A stretch of DNA of 32,181 bases, taken from the NCBI GenBank assembly GCA_964651395.1, contig CAZYXZ010000036.1, positions 1 to 32,181 on the forward strand, written 5' to 3'. Origin of the DNA: CAZYXZ01 sp964651395 (GTDB lineage: Bacteria > Actinomycetota > Actinomycetes > BP-191). Below, piece by piece: positions 24,201 to 31,013 of this stretch. The notes beneath the pieces are model-generated. The model worked only from the letters and a program-made list of their open reading frames with translations. It was not told where the DNA came from and searched no databases. The stretch's first letter is position 1; the number at the start of each line of letters is the position of its first letter. The translations under genes and the position numbers were made by a program.

Positions 24201-24697
24201 CATGCCCGGCGCGGAGGTCCGCGCCTCCTCCGCGAAGCGGGGCCCCAACCCCGCCGCGGCCGTACGCGCTCCGCGGCCGCGACCGCGAACGTGGCGCGTC
24301 CGCAGTCGAGTTCGCGCTCGTCGCGCCGCTGCTGCTGACCGCGATCGGCATGGTCGTGGTGATGGGCCTGTACGCCTTCTACGCCGGCGTCGCCGAGCAC
24401 GCCGCCCGCGAGGCCGCGCATGCGGCCACGTTGCGCGTCACCCGCTCGCCGGTGTCCGGCTACCCGACGAACGCTGCGATCGCCGCCGTCGCCAAGGCCG
24501 AGAGCCCGTCGTACGCCGGCACGCCGTCGGTCACCGTCGTCTCCGGCCCGCTCACCGGCGCCCCGGGCGGCGGCGACGTCGTCACCGTCACGGTCACGTA
24601 CGACGTCGGCTTCATCAAGGCGGTCACGCGTCTGGTCCCGTTCGTCGGCGACGGCCTCGGCGACATCACCCGCACCGCCCAGGCGAGGCGCGAATGA
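24197..24697 (+). CDS. TadE-family pseudopilin-like protein
   Basis: A 166-residue protein. The TadE signature RGASAVEFALVAPLLLTAIG (about residues 34-53) contains the conserved Glu and hydrophobic helix of minor pilin-like proteins that may be cut by a prepilin peptidase. A beta-rich periplasmic domain follows (VTVVSGPLTGAPGGGDVVTV). The N-terminal 30 residues are Arg/Pro-rich (CPARRSAPPPRSGAPTPPRP) and unusually long for TadE, which normally starts a few residues before RG-AVEFA. That extension is encoded by the dispersed repeat at 24,219-24,263. GTG 24197 is supported by the GTGA overlap with the upstream gene, and no other start precedes the helix closely. Confidence 0.87.
   Translation: MTCPARRSAPPPRSGAPTPPRPYALRGRDRERGASAVEFALVAPLLLTAIGMVVVMGLYAFYAGVAEHAAREAAHAATLRVTRSPVSGYPTNAAIAAVAKAESPSYAGTPSVTVVSGPLTGAPGGGDVVTVTVTYDVGFIKAVTRLVPFVGDGLGDITRTAQARRE
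24219..24263. repeat. Dispersed repeat, copy B, within the 5' end of tadE
   Basis: Its reverse complement aligns to 12,526-12,573 with 43 identical columns of 48. It can form a GCGGGG-TTGGGG-CCCCGC hairpin; the matching stem at copy A is kept despite nearby changes. Here the element lies within an open reading frame and supplies about 15 codons of the TadE N-terminal extension. Confidence 0.75.
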
Positions 24698-25185
24698 ACG
24701 CCGACCGTCGTGACCGCGACTCCGGGCTCGCCGCTCTTGAGCTCGTGCTGTGCATCGGGCTGATGCTCGGGTTCGTCGCGCTGCTGTCGCCGCTGCCGTT
24801 CGCGCTGCGCGAGAAGCTGCGGCTCGAGCGCGCCGCCGGCCAGACCGTCCGGTTCGCGACCAGCACGCCGGACCGCACGCGCCCGGGCGTGACGACCGGC
24901 GGGCGGCGCCCGTCGATGCTCGACACGCAGAACGAGGCGGTCACGGCGTTCGCCGCGACCGGCGCGACGCCGTCGTTCACCGCGACCGACGTGTCCGTCT
25001 ACACCCTGTCCGGGACGACGAAGGTGGCCGCGAACCCCTCGACCACGCGCCCCGGTACCCCGATCTACGTCGAGCTCAACCACACCGTCGACCTCGGCCT
25101 GTTCGGCGGAGTCATGAGTGCGCTCGGCGTCCTGCCCGACAAGACCATCACGCTCACCGCCACCGCGGTGGGCCGCGAGGAGTGA
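24694..25185 (+). CDS. Second TadE-like pseudopilin protein
   Basis: A 163-residue protein. After a charged start, the segment SGLAALELVLCIGLMLGFVALL (about residues 10-31) is a pilin-like hydrophobic helix with Glu at position +5 relative to a small residue, the feature of type IV pilin-like and TadE proteins. The remainder is a small periplasmic domain rich in Thr (YTLSGTTKVAANPSTTRPGT; ITLTATAVGREE). It lacks the canonical VEFA sequence, so it is a divergent TadE or TadF-like minor subunit. ATG 24694 overlaps the tadE stop (ATGA). It may serve as a minor pilin in place of the missing Flp subunit, which is an inference. Confidence 0.75.
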   Translation: MNADRRDRDSGLAALELVLCIGLMLGFVALLSPLPFALREKLRLERAAGQTVRFATSTPDRTRPGVTTGGRRPSMLDTQNEAVTAFAATGATPSFTATDVSVYTLSGTTKVAANPSTTRPGTPIYVELNHTVDLGLFGGVMSALGVLPDKTITLTATAVGREE

Positions 25186-25187
25186 CC

Positions 25188-25961
25188 ATGAAGAAGCTGA
25201 ACATCACCATCGTGGCGGGGCTCCTCGTCGCGGTCCTGGGCGCGACGCTGGTGTTCGCCTACGGGCGCAACGTCGACAAGAAGATCGCCGCAGGACGGGA
25301 GCTGGTCGACGTCGTCGTCGCCACCCAGTCGCTGCCGGCCGGGACGGCGTCGAGCGCGCTCAAGGGCGCGGTGCGCGTCGAGCAGGTGCCACGTGCGTAC
25401 GTCGCGGAGGGTGCGTTGCGCACCCTCGACGGCCTGCCGAACGTCGTGCTCCGCGGTCCGGTGGCCAAGGGCGGACAGCTGACCGCCGACTCGTTCGGCT
25501 CGCCGGAGAACGCGCCGCTCGTGCAGCCCAAGCCGGGCAACATCGCGCTCGCCATCGAGGTCGGACTCTCGCCGGGCGTGGCGCGCTACGTCTCGCCGGG
25601 CAGCGCCGTCGACATCTTCGTGACCTTCGCGGGCGGTGGCGGCGACACCGCGGGCGGCACCGGGGGCACCAGCTCCCTGACCGACCGCCGGACGAAGCTG
25701 TTCGCGTCAGGCATCAAGGTGCTGTCGGTCTCCGTCGCGCCGCCGCAGCCGGTGGCCGGCGCCGAGGGCGAGGTCGCTCCGGCGCAGGAGACGCCGAGCA
25801 GCCTGGTCATCGCGGTCATCGACGTCAGCCCCACCGAGGCCGAGCGGATCGTCAACGCGACCACCCTGGGCAAGCTCTACCTGGGCCTGTCCACGACCGG
25901 TGCGCAGCACAAGACCCCGACCGGCGCGACCCCCAACGACGTGATCAACGCGAACCGATGA
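25188..25961 (+). CDS. cpaB: Flp pilus-assembly protein CpaB (RcpC-like)
   Basis: A 257-residue protein. Residues about 4-26 are an N-terminal membrane anchor (LNITIVAGLLVAVLGATLVF). The SAF domain (about 38-105) is DVVVATQSLPAGTASSALKG ... VLRGPVAKGGQL. The RcpC domain follows with IALAIEVGLSPGVARYVSPG and VDIFVTF. A Gly/Thr-rich loop (GGGGDTAGGTGG) interrupts the domain, as in actinobacterial relatives. CpaB stabilises the Tad secretion apparatus; in single-membrane bacteria its partner is uncertain. ATG 25188 lies two bases after the previous stop, and its TGA overlaps the cpaE start. A paralogue without the RcpC details is encoded at 8,291. Confidence 0.9.
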   Translation: MKKLNITIVAGLLVAVLGATLVFAYGRNVDKKIAAGRELVDVVVATQSLPAGTASSALKGAVRVEQVPRAYVAEGALRTLDGLPNVVLRGPVAKGGQLTADSFGSPENAPLVQPKPGNIALAIEVGLSPGVARYVSPGSAVDIFVTFAGGGGDTAGGTGGTSSLTDRRTKLFASGIKVLSVSVAPPQPVAGAEGEVAPAQETPSSLVIAVIDVSPTEAERIVNATTLGKLYLGLSTTGAQHKTPTGATPNDVINANR

Positions 25962-27388
25962 TGAGCGAGATCGGCGTCCTCGACCGCACCGGCACGATCT
26001 GGCCGGTCGCCCACCGCGCCGCCGCGCGGATGGGCGGCGCGGACGTGGTCGACCTGGGCGGCGCGAACGACCTCACACCGGACACGCCGCGCATGGACGT
26101 GCTGCTGCTCGGGCCGCGCGAGGTGACGGCGGCCGGCCTGCGCCGGGCCAGCCGCTGGGCGGCCGCGCATCCGGCCAGCATCGTCGTCTCGCTGGTCGAG
26201 GGCTCCAGCCCGACGAAGCTGGCCGACCTGCGCGCGTACGGCGTCGACCACCTGGTCCGCGGGCCGTTCACCCCGGCGAAGCTGGCCGGTGTCCTGACCC
26301 GCGCCTTCGACGACCTCGACCGCCTGGCCGAAGAAGCCCTCGAGTGGGACCACGACGACCCAACGAGGGTTGACCACAGATTCGCAGCCGCAGGCGACGA
26401 GGCGAACGCCGAGGAGCTGGCGGTCGGGGACGAGCTCAAGGCGACGGCGGCGGCTGATGTGGAGGAGCTGGCAGTCGGGGACGAGCCAGACCCAGCGACA
26501 ACGGCTGATGTTCAGTCAACTCGAGTGGCCACGGTCATGACGATTGCCAGCGCTACCGGAGGCTGCGGCAAGACGTTCTTCGCCACCAACGCCGCATACG
26601 AGATGGCCAAGGCCGGCCACCAGGTCCTGTTGCTCGACACCGACCTGCAGTTCGGCGAGGTGGCGGCGGCGCTGCGTGTACGTCACCCCTACTCGGTCTA
26701 CGACGGCCTGTACGACGCGCACGGCCACCGGCTGCCGAACGAAGTTCTCGCCGACCACTTCGACGAGATCGTCATGCACCACGAACTCGGCTTCGACGTG
26801 CTGACCGCGCCGCGGGACCCGGTCCTGGCCGACTACGTCGGAGCGCGGGATGCCGACCACGTGCTCAGCGTCGCGTCGCCGCGCTACGACGTCATCATCG
26901 TCGACACGCCGCCGTCGCTGAACGAGGTCGTGCTCACCTGCCTCGACCGCAGCGACGTCGTCGCCGTGCTCGCGACGCTCGACGTGCCGAGTCTGAAGAA
27001 CCTCACCGTCTTCCTCGACACGCTGCGGCGCCTGCACATCGACGACAGCAAGATGCGCCTGATCCTCAACAAGGCCGAGGCCGACATCGGGATCAGCACG
27101 GGTCAGGCGCAGGAGGCGTTCAACGACCGCTTCGTCGGCGCCATCCCCCAGGACCGCGCGGTGCCCCGCTCCATCAACGCCGGCACCGTCCTGCTCGCGG
27201 TCGAGCCACGCAGCGCCGTCTCCGCACGTCTGCTCGACGCCATTTCCGCCTCGGCGCCGCAGGGCCTGCTCACCGTCACCGAGCCGGCTCCCGCCGAGAC
27301 CCGCTCGTTCTGGGCGCGGATCGTCAGCTGGTTCCACTCCTCGACCCCCAAGTCCGCTGATGTGACCCACTCCGGAGGTACGCCGTGA
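25958..27388 (+). CDS. cpaE: CpaE/TadZ-like pilus-localisation ATPase
   Basis: A 476-residue protein. The first 120 residues resemble a receiver-like pseudo-domain (MDVLLLGPREVTAAGLRRAS ... LRAYGVDHLVRGPFTPAKLAG). Residues about 125-185 are an acidic linker with two copies of EELAVGDE. The ParA/MinD-type ATPase domain follows: Walker A SATGGCGKTFF with Lys205, then LLLDTDLQFGEVAAAL and VIIVDTPPSLNEVVL. It lacks the signature first lysine (Thr instead) but keeps the P-loop Lys, unlike the paralogue at 8,998. The C-terminal end has a Trp/Phe segment that may touch membrane. CpaE/TadZ proteins place the pilus motor at a cell pole. ATG 25958 overlaps the cpaB stop; ATG 25961 is equally possible. 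Confidence 0.92.
   Translation: MMSEIGVLDRTGTIWPVAHRAAARMGGADVVDLGGANDLTPDTPRMDVLLLGPREVTAAGLRRASRWAAAHPASIVVSLVEGSSPTKLADLRAYGVDHLVRGPFTPAKLAGVLTRAFDDLDRLAEEALEWDHDDPTRVDHRFAAAGDEANAEELAVGDELKATAAADVEELAVGDEPDPATTADVQSTRVATVMTIASATGGCGKTFFATNAAYEMAKAGHQVLLLDTDLQFGEVAAALRVRHPYSVYDGLYDAHGHRLPNEVLADHFDEIVMHHELGFDVLTAPRDPVLADYVGARDADHVLSVASPRYDVIIVDTPPSLNEVVLTCLDRSDVVAVLATLDVPSLKNLTVFLDTLRRLHIDDSKMRLILNKAEADIGISTGQAQEAFNDRFVGAIPQDRAVPRSINAGTVLLAVEPRSAVSARLLDAISASAPQGLLTVTEPAPAETRSFWARIVSWFHSSTPKSADVTHSGGTP
26411..26512 (+). repeat. 51-bp tandem duplication in the cpaE linker
   Basis: Two in-frame units of 17 codons (26411-26461, 26462-26512) both begin with codons for EELA-VGDE and end with ADV. 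The first 24 bases differ at one position; the middle has diverged more. It lengthens the acidic linker without changing the reading frame. Confidence 0.8.
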
Positions 27389-28860
27389 AGCTGTCCGAAC
27401 GTCTCGCCCAGCTGGGCGACACGGCGAGCCCGGTCGAGCTGCCGAACCCGCGCACCGAGCCGGGCGAGGTCGAGCGGCGGACGCAGCCGGACCGGCGGTC
27501 CGCACCGCGCACCACCGCGCGCCGGCCCACGCGCCGCGCCAACCCCGACGCCGTCCCGGCGGCCGAGCTGGACTCGGTCGACGCGCTCAAGGCGTCCGTC
27601 CGCGGTCGCGTCATCGCCGAGCTGGGGCCGAAGCTGGCCAACGGCGTCGTCGACGAGGCCGCCCTGCGCGCGCGCCTGGAGGCGCATCTCGAGGAGGCGC
27701 TCCGCAGCTCGCCGGTCGGCGTCGGCCCGAGTGAGCGTGAGTCGTTCCTCGACGCGACGATGGCCGACATGGTCGGCTGGGGGGCGCTGACGCCGTTGAT
27801 GGACGACCCCGACGTCACCGAGATCATGTGCAACGCCCCCAACCAGGTCTGGGTGGAGCGGCACGGGCGCATCGAGAAGACGGACGTGCGCTTCCCGAGC
27901 CTCACGGCGTACCGCCAGGTCATCGACCGCATGCTGGCGACCGCGGGGCGGCGGATCGACGAGGCGTCGCCGATGGCTGACGGCCGACTCGACGACGGCA
28001 GCCGGGTCAACGCGATCATCCCGCCGCTCTCCGTCGGCGCACCGGTGCTCACCGTGCGCCGGTTCCCCGAGATCGCGATGACCGTCACCGACCTGATCGC
28101 GAAGGAGTCGCTGAGCACCGACGCCGCGGTGTTCCTCGAGGCGGCCGTGCGCGGCAAGCTCAACGTCGTCGTCAGCGGCGGCACGGGCACCGGCAAGACC
28201 ACCCTGCTCAACGTGCTCTCCGGGTTCATCCCGGAGGAGGAGCGCGTGATCACGATCGAGGACGCCGCCGAGCTGCGGCTCAAGCAGGTGCACGTCGTCA
28301 CGCTCGAGGCGCGTCCCGCGAACATCGAGGGAGCCGGCCACGTCTCCATCCGGGACCTGGTCCGCAACGCGCTGCGCATGCGCCCGGACCGGATCGTCGT
28401 CGGCGAGGTCCGCGGCGGCGAGTCGCTCGACATGCTCCAGGCGATGAACACCGGCCACGAGGGCTCACTGACCACCGTCCACGCCAACAGCCCGCGCGAC
28501 GCGCTGGCCCGCATCGAGACCATGGTCCTCATGAGCGGGATCGACCTGCCGCTGCGTGCGATCCGCGAGCAGCAGGCGAGCGCGCTCGACCTCATCATCC
28601 AGCTCGAGCGCCGGCCGGACGGTGGTCGCGTCGTGTCACGCATCACCGAGGTGCAGGGTCGCGAGGGCGAGACCATCACGCTGCAGGACGTGTTCACGAG
28701 GCGCGTGCTGTCGGCGCCGCTGACCGCCACGGGCTTGCGTCCGAAGTGCATGGAGCGGCTCGGGGAGCGCGGCGTCACCGTGACGCCGAGCATCTTCCGC
28801 GGCCGTTCGCCCAGCGCGGTCCCGCGACGGACCGCCTCGGCGGCGCGGCGGTCGCGATGA
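27385..28860 (+). CDS. cpaF: Tad/type II secretion-family motor ATPase CpaF (TadA)
   Basis: A 491-residue VirB11/CpaF-type hexameric ATPase that powers pilus extension and possibly retraction. The N-terminal 75 residues are Arg/Pro-rich and disordered-looking. An alpha-helical N-domain follows (FLDATMADMVGWGALTPLMD ... DVTEIMCNAPNQVWVERHG). The catalytic domain has Walker A SGGTGTGKTT (Lys271), an Asp box IEDAAELRL, Walker B RIVVGEVRGGE and the His box TTVHANSPRDAL. GTG 27385 overlaps the cpaE stop, and GGAGG lies eight bases upstream. The TGA overlaps the tadB ATG. The C-terminal tail after RVLSAPL is basic (SAVPRRTASAARRSR). Family assignment is certain; whether it also drives secretion is not known. 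Confidence 0.95.
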   Translation: MKLSERLAQLGDTASPVELPNPRTEPGEVERRTQPDRRSAPRTTARRPTRRANPDAVPAAELDSVDALKASVRGRVIAELGPKLANGVVDEAALRARLEAHLEEALRSSPVGVGPSERESFLDATMADMVGWGALTPLMDDPDVTEIMCNAPNQVWVERHGRIEKTDVRFPSLTAYRQVIDRMLATAGRRIDEASPMADGRLDDGSRVNAIIPPLSVGAPVLTVRRFPEIAMTVTDLIAKESLSTDAAVFLEAAVRGKLNVVVSGGTGTGKTTLLNVLSGFIPEEERVITIEDAAELRLKQVHVVTLEARPANIEGAGHVSIRDLVRNALRMRPDRIVVGEVRGGESLDMLQAMNTGHEGSLTTVHANSPRDALARIETMVLMSGIDLPLRAIREQQASALDLIIQLERRPDGGRVVSRITEVQGREGETITLQDVFTRRVLSAPLTATGLRPKCMERLGERGVTVTPSIFRGRSPSAVPRRTASAARRSR

Positions 28861-29810
28861 TGCCCATGGTGGCCGCCCTCGCGGTCGGCCTCGGGCTGTT
28901 CGCCGCCGTCGTCGCGTTGCGTCGACGCGACCAGCGCAGCGTCGGCAACCTGCGCGAGCTGCTCGAGGCGAGCTATCTCGACGAGCGACCGACGCTGACG
29001 TCAGAGGAGACGTCGTCGCTGCTCGCGCGCACCGGCATCGCGGCCGAGGAGGCGCTGAAGGGCACCGGTCTCGTCGCTTCGATGCGTGCGGTCATCGACC
29101 ACAGCGACTGGACCGTCACGGCGGGGGAGTTCCTCGTCATCTCGCTCGTGACCGGCCTCACCGGCACCCTGCTCGGTCTCGTCTCCGGTGCCCCGGCGTT
29201 CGCGCTGATGGCCGGGCTGCTCGGGATCGTGGGCCCCTACCTGCTGGTCCGCCGCTCCGTGCGCAAGCGCACGGCGCGGTTCGAGGACCAGTTCCCCGCG
29301 GTGCTCGACATCATGGCGTCGTCACTGGAGTCCGGCGCCGGCGTGAGCCAGGCCCTGGAGCTGGTCGTGGCCGAGTCACCCGAGCCGACGGCGACGGAGT
29401 TCGCACGCGTGCTGGCTTCGACACGTCTCGGCGTGCCACTGGTCGAAGCGCTCTCGTCGATGGCTGACCGGCTCGGGTCGCGCGACCTGCGCTGGACGGT
29501 GCAGGCGATCATCGTGCAGCAGACCACCGGCGGGCGGCTGGCCGAGGTGCTGCGGATCGTCTCCGACCTCATGCGCAACCGCGAGGAGCTGCGGCGCGAG
29601 ATCAGCGCGCTGACCGCAGAAGGCCGGCTCTCGGCGTACATCCTCGGCGGCCTGCCGTTCTGCGTGCTCGGCTTCCTGGCTCTGGTCCGCCCGGAGTACA
29701 TCTCGCCGCTGTTCACCACCGCCGCCGGGCTCGCGATGCTCGCGGCCGCCGGCGTGATGATCCTCGGCTCGTTCGTCGTCATGTTCCGCATCATCAAGAT
29801 CGAGGTGTGA
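28857..29810 (+). CDS. tadB: Tad inner-membrane platform protein TadB
   Basis: A 317-residue T2SF/GspF-type membrane protein forming the platform with TadC on which CpaF acts. Helices are visible at about 3-20 (VAALAVGLGLFAAVVALR), 90-127 (FLVISLVTGLTGTLLGLVSG and APAFALMAGLLGIVGPYLLV) and two near the end (LSAYILGGLPFCVLGFLALV; LAMLAAAGVMILGSFVVMF). The GspF cytoplasmic domain lies between: FEDQFPAVLDIMASSLESGA and LVEALSSMADRLGSRDLRW. ATG 28857 overlaps the cpaF stop; ATG 28860 is possible. tadC starts one base after its stop. Confidence 0.93.
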   Translation: MMPMVAALAVGLGLFAAVVALRRRDQRSVGNLRELLEASYLDERPTLTSEETSSLLARTGIAAEEALKGTGLVASMRAVIDHSDWTVTAGEFLVISLVTGLTGTLLGLVSGAPAFALMAGLLGIVGPYLLVRRSVRKRTARFEDQFPAVLDIMASSLESGAGVSQALELVVAESPEPTATEFARVLASTRLGVPLVEALSSMADRLGSRDLRWTVQAIIVQQTTGGRLAEVLRIVSDLMRNREELRREISALTAEGRLSAYILGGLPFCVLGFLALVRPEYISPLFTTAAGLAMLAAAGVMILGSFVVMFRIIKIEV

Positions 29811-29811
29811 C

Positions 29812-30717
29812 GTGATCACCTTCCTGGCCAGTGCCCTGATGGCCCTCGGCGCCGGTGTCGTCGCCGCGGGGCTGGCCCGTACCCGGCTGGCCATGGTCGA
29901 CCGGCCGGCGACGGTCGACGTCGCGCTGGGAGTCGAAGAGGCGCCCGACTCGCCGGCCGGTGCCGGATTGCTCTACCGCGCGACCGAGCCGGTGCTCCGG
30001 CTGGCCAGCGACGTCGGCCGCCGGCTCGCTCCGTCGGCGCGCGTCGACCTCATGCGCCGGCGGATCGTGTACGCCGGTCTCGAGGGTGAGCTGCAGGTGG
30101 AACGCGTGCTGGCCTACCAGGTGGGCGCGGGGTTCGTCGGGCTCATGCTCGCCGTCGTCGTCTCACCCGGCGTCTTCCCGTCCTACGTCTGGGCGGCGCT
30201 CGGACTCCTCGGCGGCGCGCTCGTCCCGGACCTGCTGCTCGGCGCGCGCGCCGGCAAGCGGCAGGCCGAGGTCGCGCGCGACCTGCCCGAGGCGCTCGAT
30301 CTACTCGCCATCACCGTCGAGGCCGGTCTCGGTCTGGAACAGGCGCTCGAGATCGTCACCGACAACCTCACCGGCCCGCTGGCTGTCGAGCTGACCCGGG
30401 TGCTCCGCGAGATCGAGCTGGGCGTGCCGCGGCACGACGCATTGGTCGGCCTGCGCGAGCGCACCGACGTCAGCGAGCTGTCCGGTTTCGTGGTCGCCCT
30501 CATCCAGGCCGACCAGATGGGTGTCGCCGTCGCGGACGTGCTGAAGGTCCAGGCCGCGCAGGTGCGCATCAAGCGGCACCAGCGGGCGCGCGAGCAGGCG
30601 GCCAAGACGCCGGTGAAGATCCTGTTCCCGCTGATCTTCGGGATCCTGCCGTCCATCTTCGTCGTCACGATCGGCCCCGGGATCATCAACATCTCCGGCT
30701 CTCTCTTCCAGCGCTAG
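29812..30717 (+). CDS. tadC: Tad inner-membrane platform protein TadC
   Basis: A 301-residue T2SF-type membrane protein, partner of TadB. Hydrophobic segments occur at about 1-25 (ITFLASALMALGAGVVAAGL), 100-145 (VGAGFVGLMLAVVVSPGVFP and YVWAALGLLGGALVPDLLLG) and near the C-terminus (ILFPLIFGILPSIFVVTIGP). The GspF core reads VARDLPEALDLLAITVEAGL and SGFVVALIQADQMGVAVADV. It is the last gene of the operon. No prepilin peptidase or pilin follows; rho is next after 296 bp. No strong terminator is visible after it, only weak hairpins near 30,730-30,746, so some read-through into the rho leader is possible. Confidence 0.93.
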   Translation: MITFLASALMALGAGVVAAGLARTRLAMVDRPATVDVALGVEEAPDSPAGAGLLYRATEPVLRLASDVGRRLAPSARVDLMRRRIVYAGLEGELQVERVLAYQVGAGFVGLMLAVVVSPGVFPSYVWAALGLLGGALVPDLLLGARAGKRQAEVARDLPEALDLLAITVEAGLGLEQALEIVTDNLTGPLAVELTRVLREIELGVPRHDALVGLRERTDVSELSGFVVALIQADQMGVAVADVLKVQAAQVRIKRHQRAREQAAKTPVKILFPLIFGILPSIFVVTIGPGIINISGSLFQR

Positions 30718-30750
30718 GAGCTCGCGGGAATCCACCACGTCCCGTGGTTG

Positions 30751-30780
30751 TTGCCCGTGGTACCGGCACTCCGATACGCT
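30751..30780 (+). promoter_or_regulatory. Putative rho promoter
   Basis: TTGCCC (30751-30756) and TACGCT (30775-30780) are 18 bases apart, an acceptable actinobacterial housekeeping pair (TTGNNN, TANNNT). A start near 30,787 leaves about 227 nt of leader before rho. Confidence 0.55.
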
Positions 30781-30786
30781 GTGCCT

Positions 30787-31013
30787 CGCACGCCGTCCCC
30801 TCCGGACCGGCCTGCTCCCCCTCACGAAGGCCTTTCGTCGTTCGTGCGGGGACCCCGATTCCCTGACTGTCGCTTCGCGCCACGCGCGCCGAGGTCAGGC
30901 GTACCAGCACCCTCGCCTCCCGCGAGGGCACCACCGGACGGTGGCATCTGCGCCACCATCCGCACGGCCGTCAGCACACCTGACCGCCGTACGTCGAAAG
31001 GACGACGCACCAC
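30787..31013 (+). promoter_or_regulatory. Structured rho leader with competing hairpins
   Basis: Hairpins visible: 30818-30851 (10 bp, one mismatch); 30910-30928 (7 bp, CCCTCGC/GCGAGGG); 30931-30944 (5 bp); 30935-30962 (10 bp, one mismatch, ATCTGC loop). The last two share bases and cannot coexist, as expected for a regulated attenuator. No U-tract follows, so Rho-dependent or translational control fits better than intrinsic termination. AAAGGA lies 11 bases before the rho GTG. Nothing else coding is convincing here. Confidence 0.5.
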
